From JANNOG01 sp050329835 (lineage in GTDB: Bacteria; Actinomycetota; Actinomycetes; Actinomycetales; JBBAYJ01): a DNA stretch of 5,674 nucleotides. A program made the position numbers and the translations under genes. The notes under the pieces were generated by a model. That model was not told the origin of the DNA. It searched no databases and was given only the letters and a program-made list of their open reading frames with translations. Below, piece by piece: positions 5,502 through 5,674 of this stretch; the first letter of the stretch is position 1, and each line of letters opens with the position of its first letter. The stretch lies in the NCBI GenBank assembly GCA_050329835.1, contig JBHJOJ010000052.1:1-5674 (forward strand), written 5' to 3'.

Positions 5502-5674
5502 GACTCCTCCTCCGGCGCCGGCGCCGGCGCACCGCCCGGGACCGGCAGCCGCGGTGCCACGCGTTCCAGCCCCGCCAGCTCCTCGTAGTAGCGCCACCGC
5601 TCGCGGGCGTCCTCCTCGGCCGCGGACATCAGCCGGGCGAACTCGTCCGGAGCGGTGCGGGCGAGCATGGCGAA
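5498..5674 (-). CDS. nifJ: Pyruvate:ferredoxin (flavodoxin) oxidoreductase, C-terminal fragment
   Basis: Fifty-eight residues and the stop are in the window; the rest lies beyond the right edge. The fragment reads FAMLARTAPDEFARLMSAAE, then EDARERWRYYEELAGLE, and ends in a Pro/Ala/Glu-rich tail (GGAPAPAPEEES). The pattern 'RYRMLxxxxPxxxxxLxxxAxxDVxxRWxxYExLA' is the known C-terminus of the large single-chain NifJ/PFOR enzymes, which oxidise pyruvate (or another 2-oxoacid) to acyl-CoA and CO2 using thiamine diphosphate and iron-sulfur clusters. None of those cofactor sites is visible here, so the call rests on the C-terminal helix pattern plus the downstream DHOD-like gene, a partner often found next to nifJ. 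The stop overlaps that gene's GTG. Confidence 0.72.
   Translation of the reverse strand, partial: FAMLARTAPDEFARLMSAAEEDARERWRYYEELAGLERVAPRLPVPGGAPAPAPEEES
5504..5513 (-). promoter_or_regulatory. Ribosome binding site of the DHOD-like gene
   Basis: The minus strand reads GGAGGAGGAG-TC-GTG inside the last codons of nifJ. The first GGAGG sits 7 nt from the GTG at 5501 and supports this start over the upstream in-frame ATG at 5597. Confidence 0.75.

Noticed and set aside
4321..5588. Long open frames on both strands over the DHOD-like gene
   Set aside because: They are Arg-rich or Val/Gln/His-rich shadows; only the frame from 5501 to 4464 shows flavoprotein motifs.

Overview
The window is very G+C-rich chromosomal DNA with strong G/C preference at third codon positions, many GTG starts and tight GTGA stop/start overlaps. 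It carries protein families typical of Actinomycetota (DUF1918, DUF3159, DUF2834, and a NifJ plus dihydroorotate-dehydrogenase-like pair). A high-GC actinobacterium is a safe call. A Geodermatophilaceae/Frankiales-like relative is a guess from gene content. I see no RNA gene, CRISPR array, insertion sequence or prophage feature.

Layout. (1) Positions 1-111, minus: N-terminal 37 residues of a class I SAM-dependent methyltransferase running off the left edge. A perfect 9-bp stem-loop directly abuts its start codon. (2) 207-1537, minus: a two-gene membrane operon made of a small three-helix DUF2834 protein and an eight-helix membrane protein, joined by a GTGA overlap. (3) 1538-1616: divergent control region with two related TetR-type palindromes and a plausible promoter for the membrane operon. 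(4) 1617-3106, plus: a TetR-family repressor followed, through a second GTGA overlap, by a DUF3159 membrane protein. (5) 3082-3321, minus: a 79-residue DUF1918 protein whose 3' end overlaps the DUF3159 gene by 25 bp, convergently. (6) 3322-3587: divergent intergenic region. (7) 3588-4454, plus: a two-domain GNAT acetyltransferase. (8) 4464-5674, minus: the C-terminal tail of a NifJ-type pyruvate:ferredoxin oxidoreductase, coupled by a third GTGA overlap to a complete dihydroorotate-dehydrogenase-like flavoprotein that ends 9 bp from the GNAT gene.

How the parts fit. The best-supported regulatory unit is the TetR repressor facing the DUF2834/eight-helix operon. One operator falls between the -35 and -10 of the membrane operon, and the other covers its expected transcription start and lies next to its ribosome binding site. 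The repressor therefore probably controls these two uncharacterised membrane proteins and itself. The NifJ/DHOD-like pair is a separate metabolic unit (2-oxoacid oxidation to ferredoxin plus a flavoprotein partner). The DUF1918 and GNAT genes look like single-gene units. The strongest candidate for something undescribed is the TetR-controlled membrane pair; nothing in the window is an obvious defence or mobile system.
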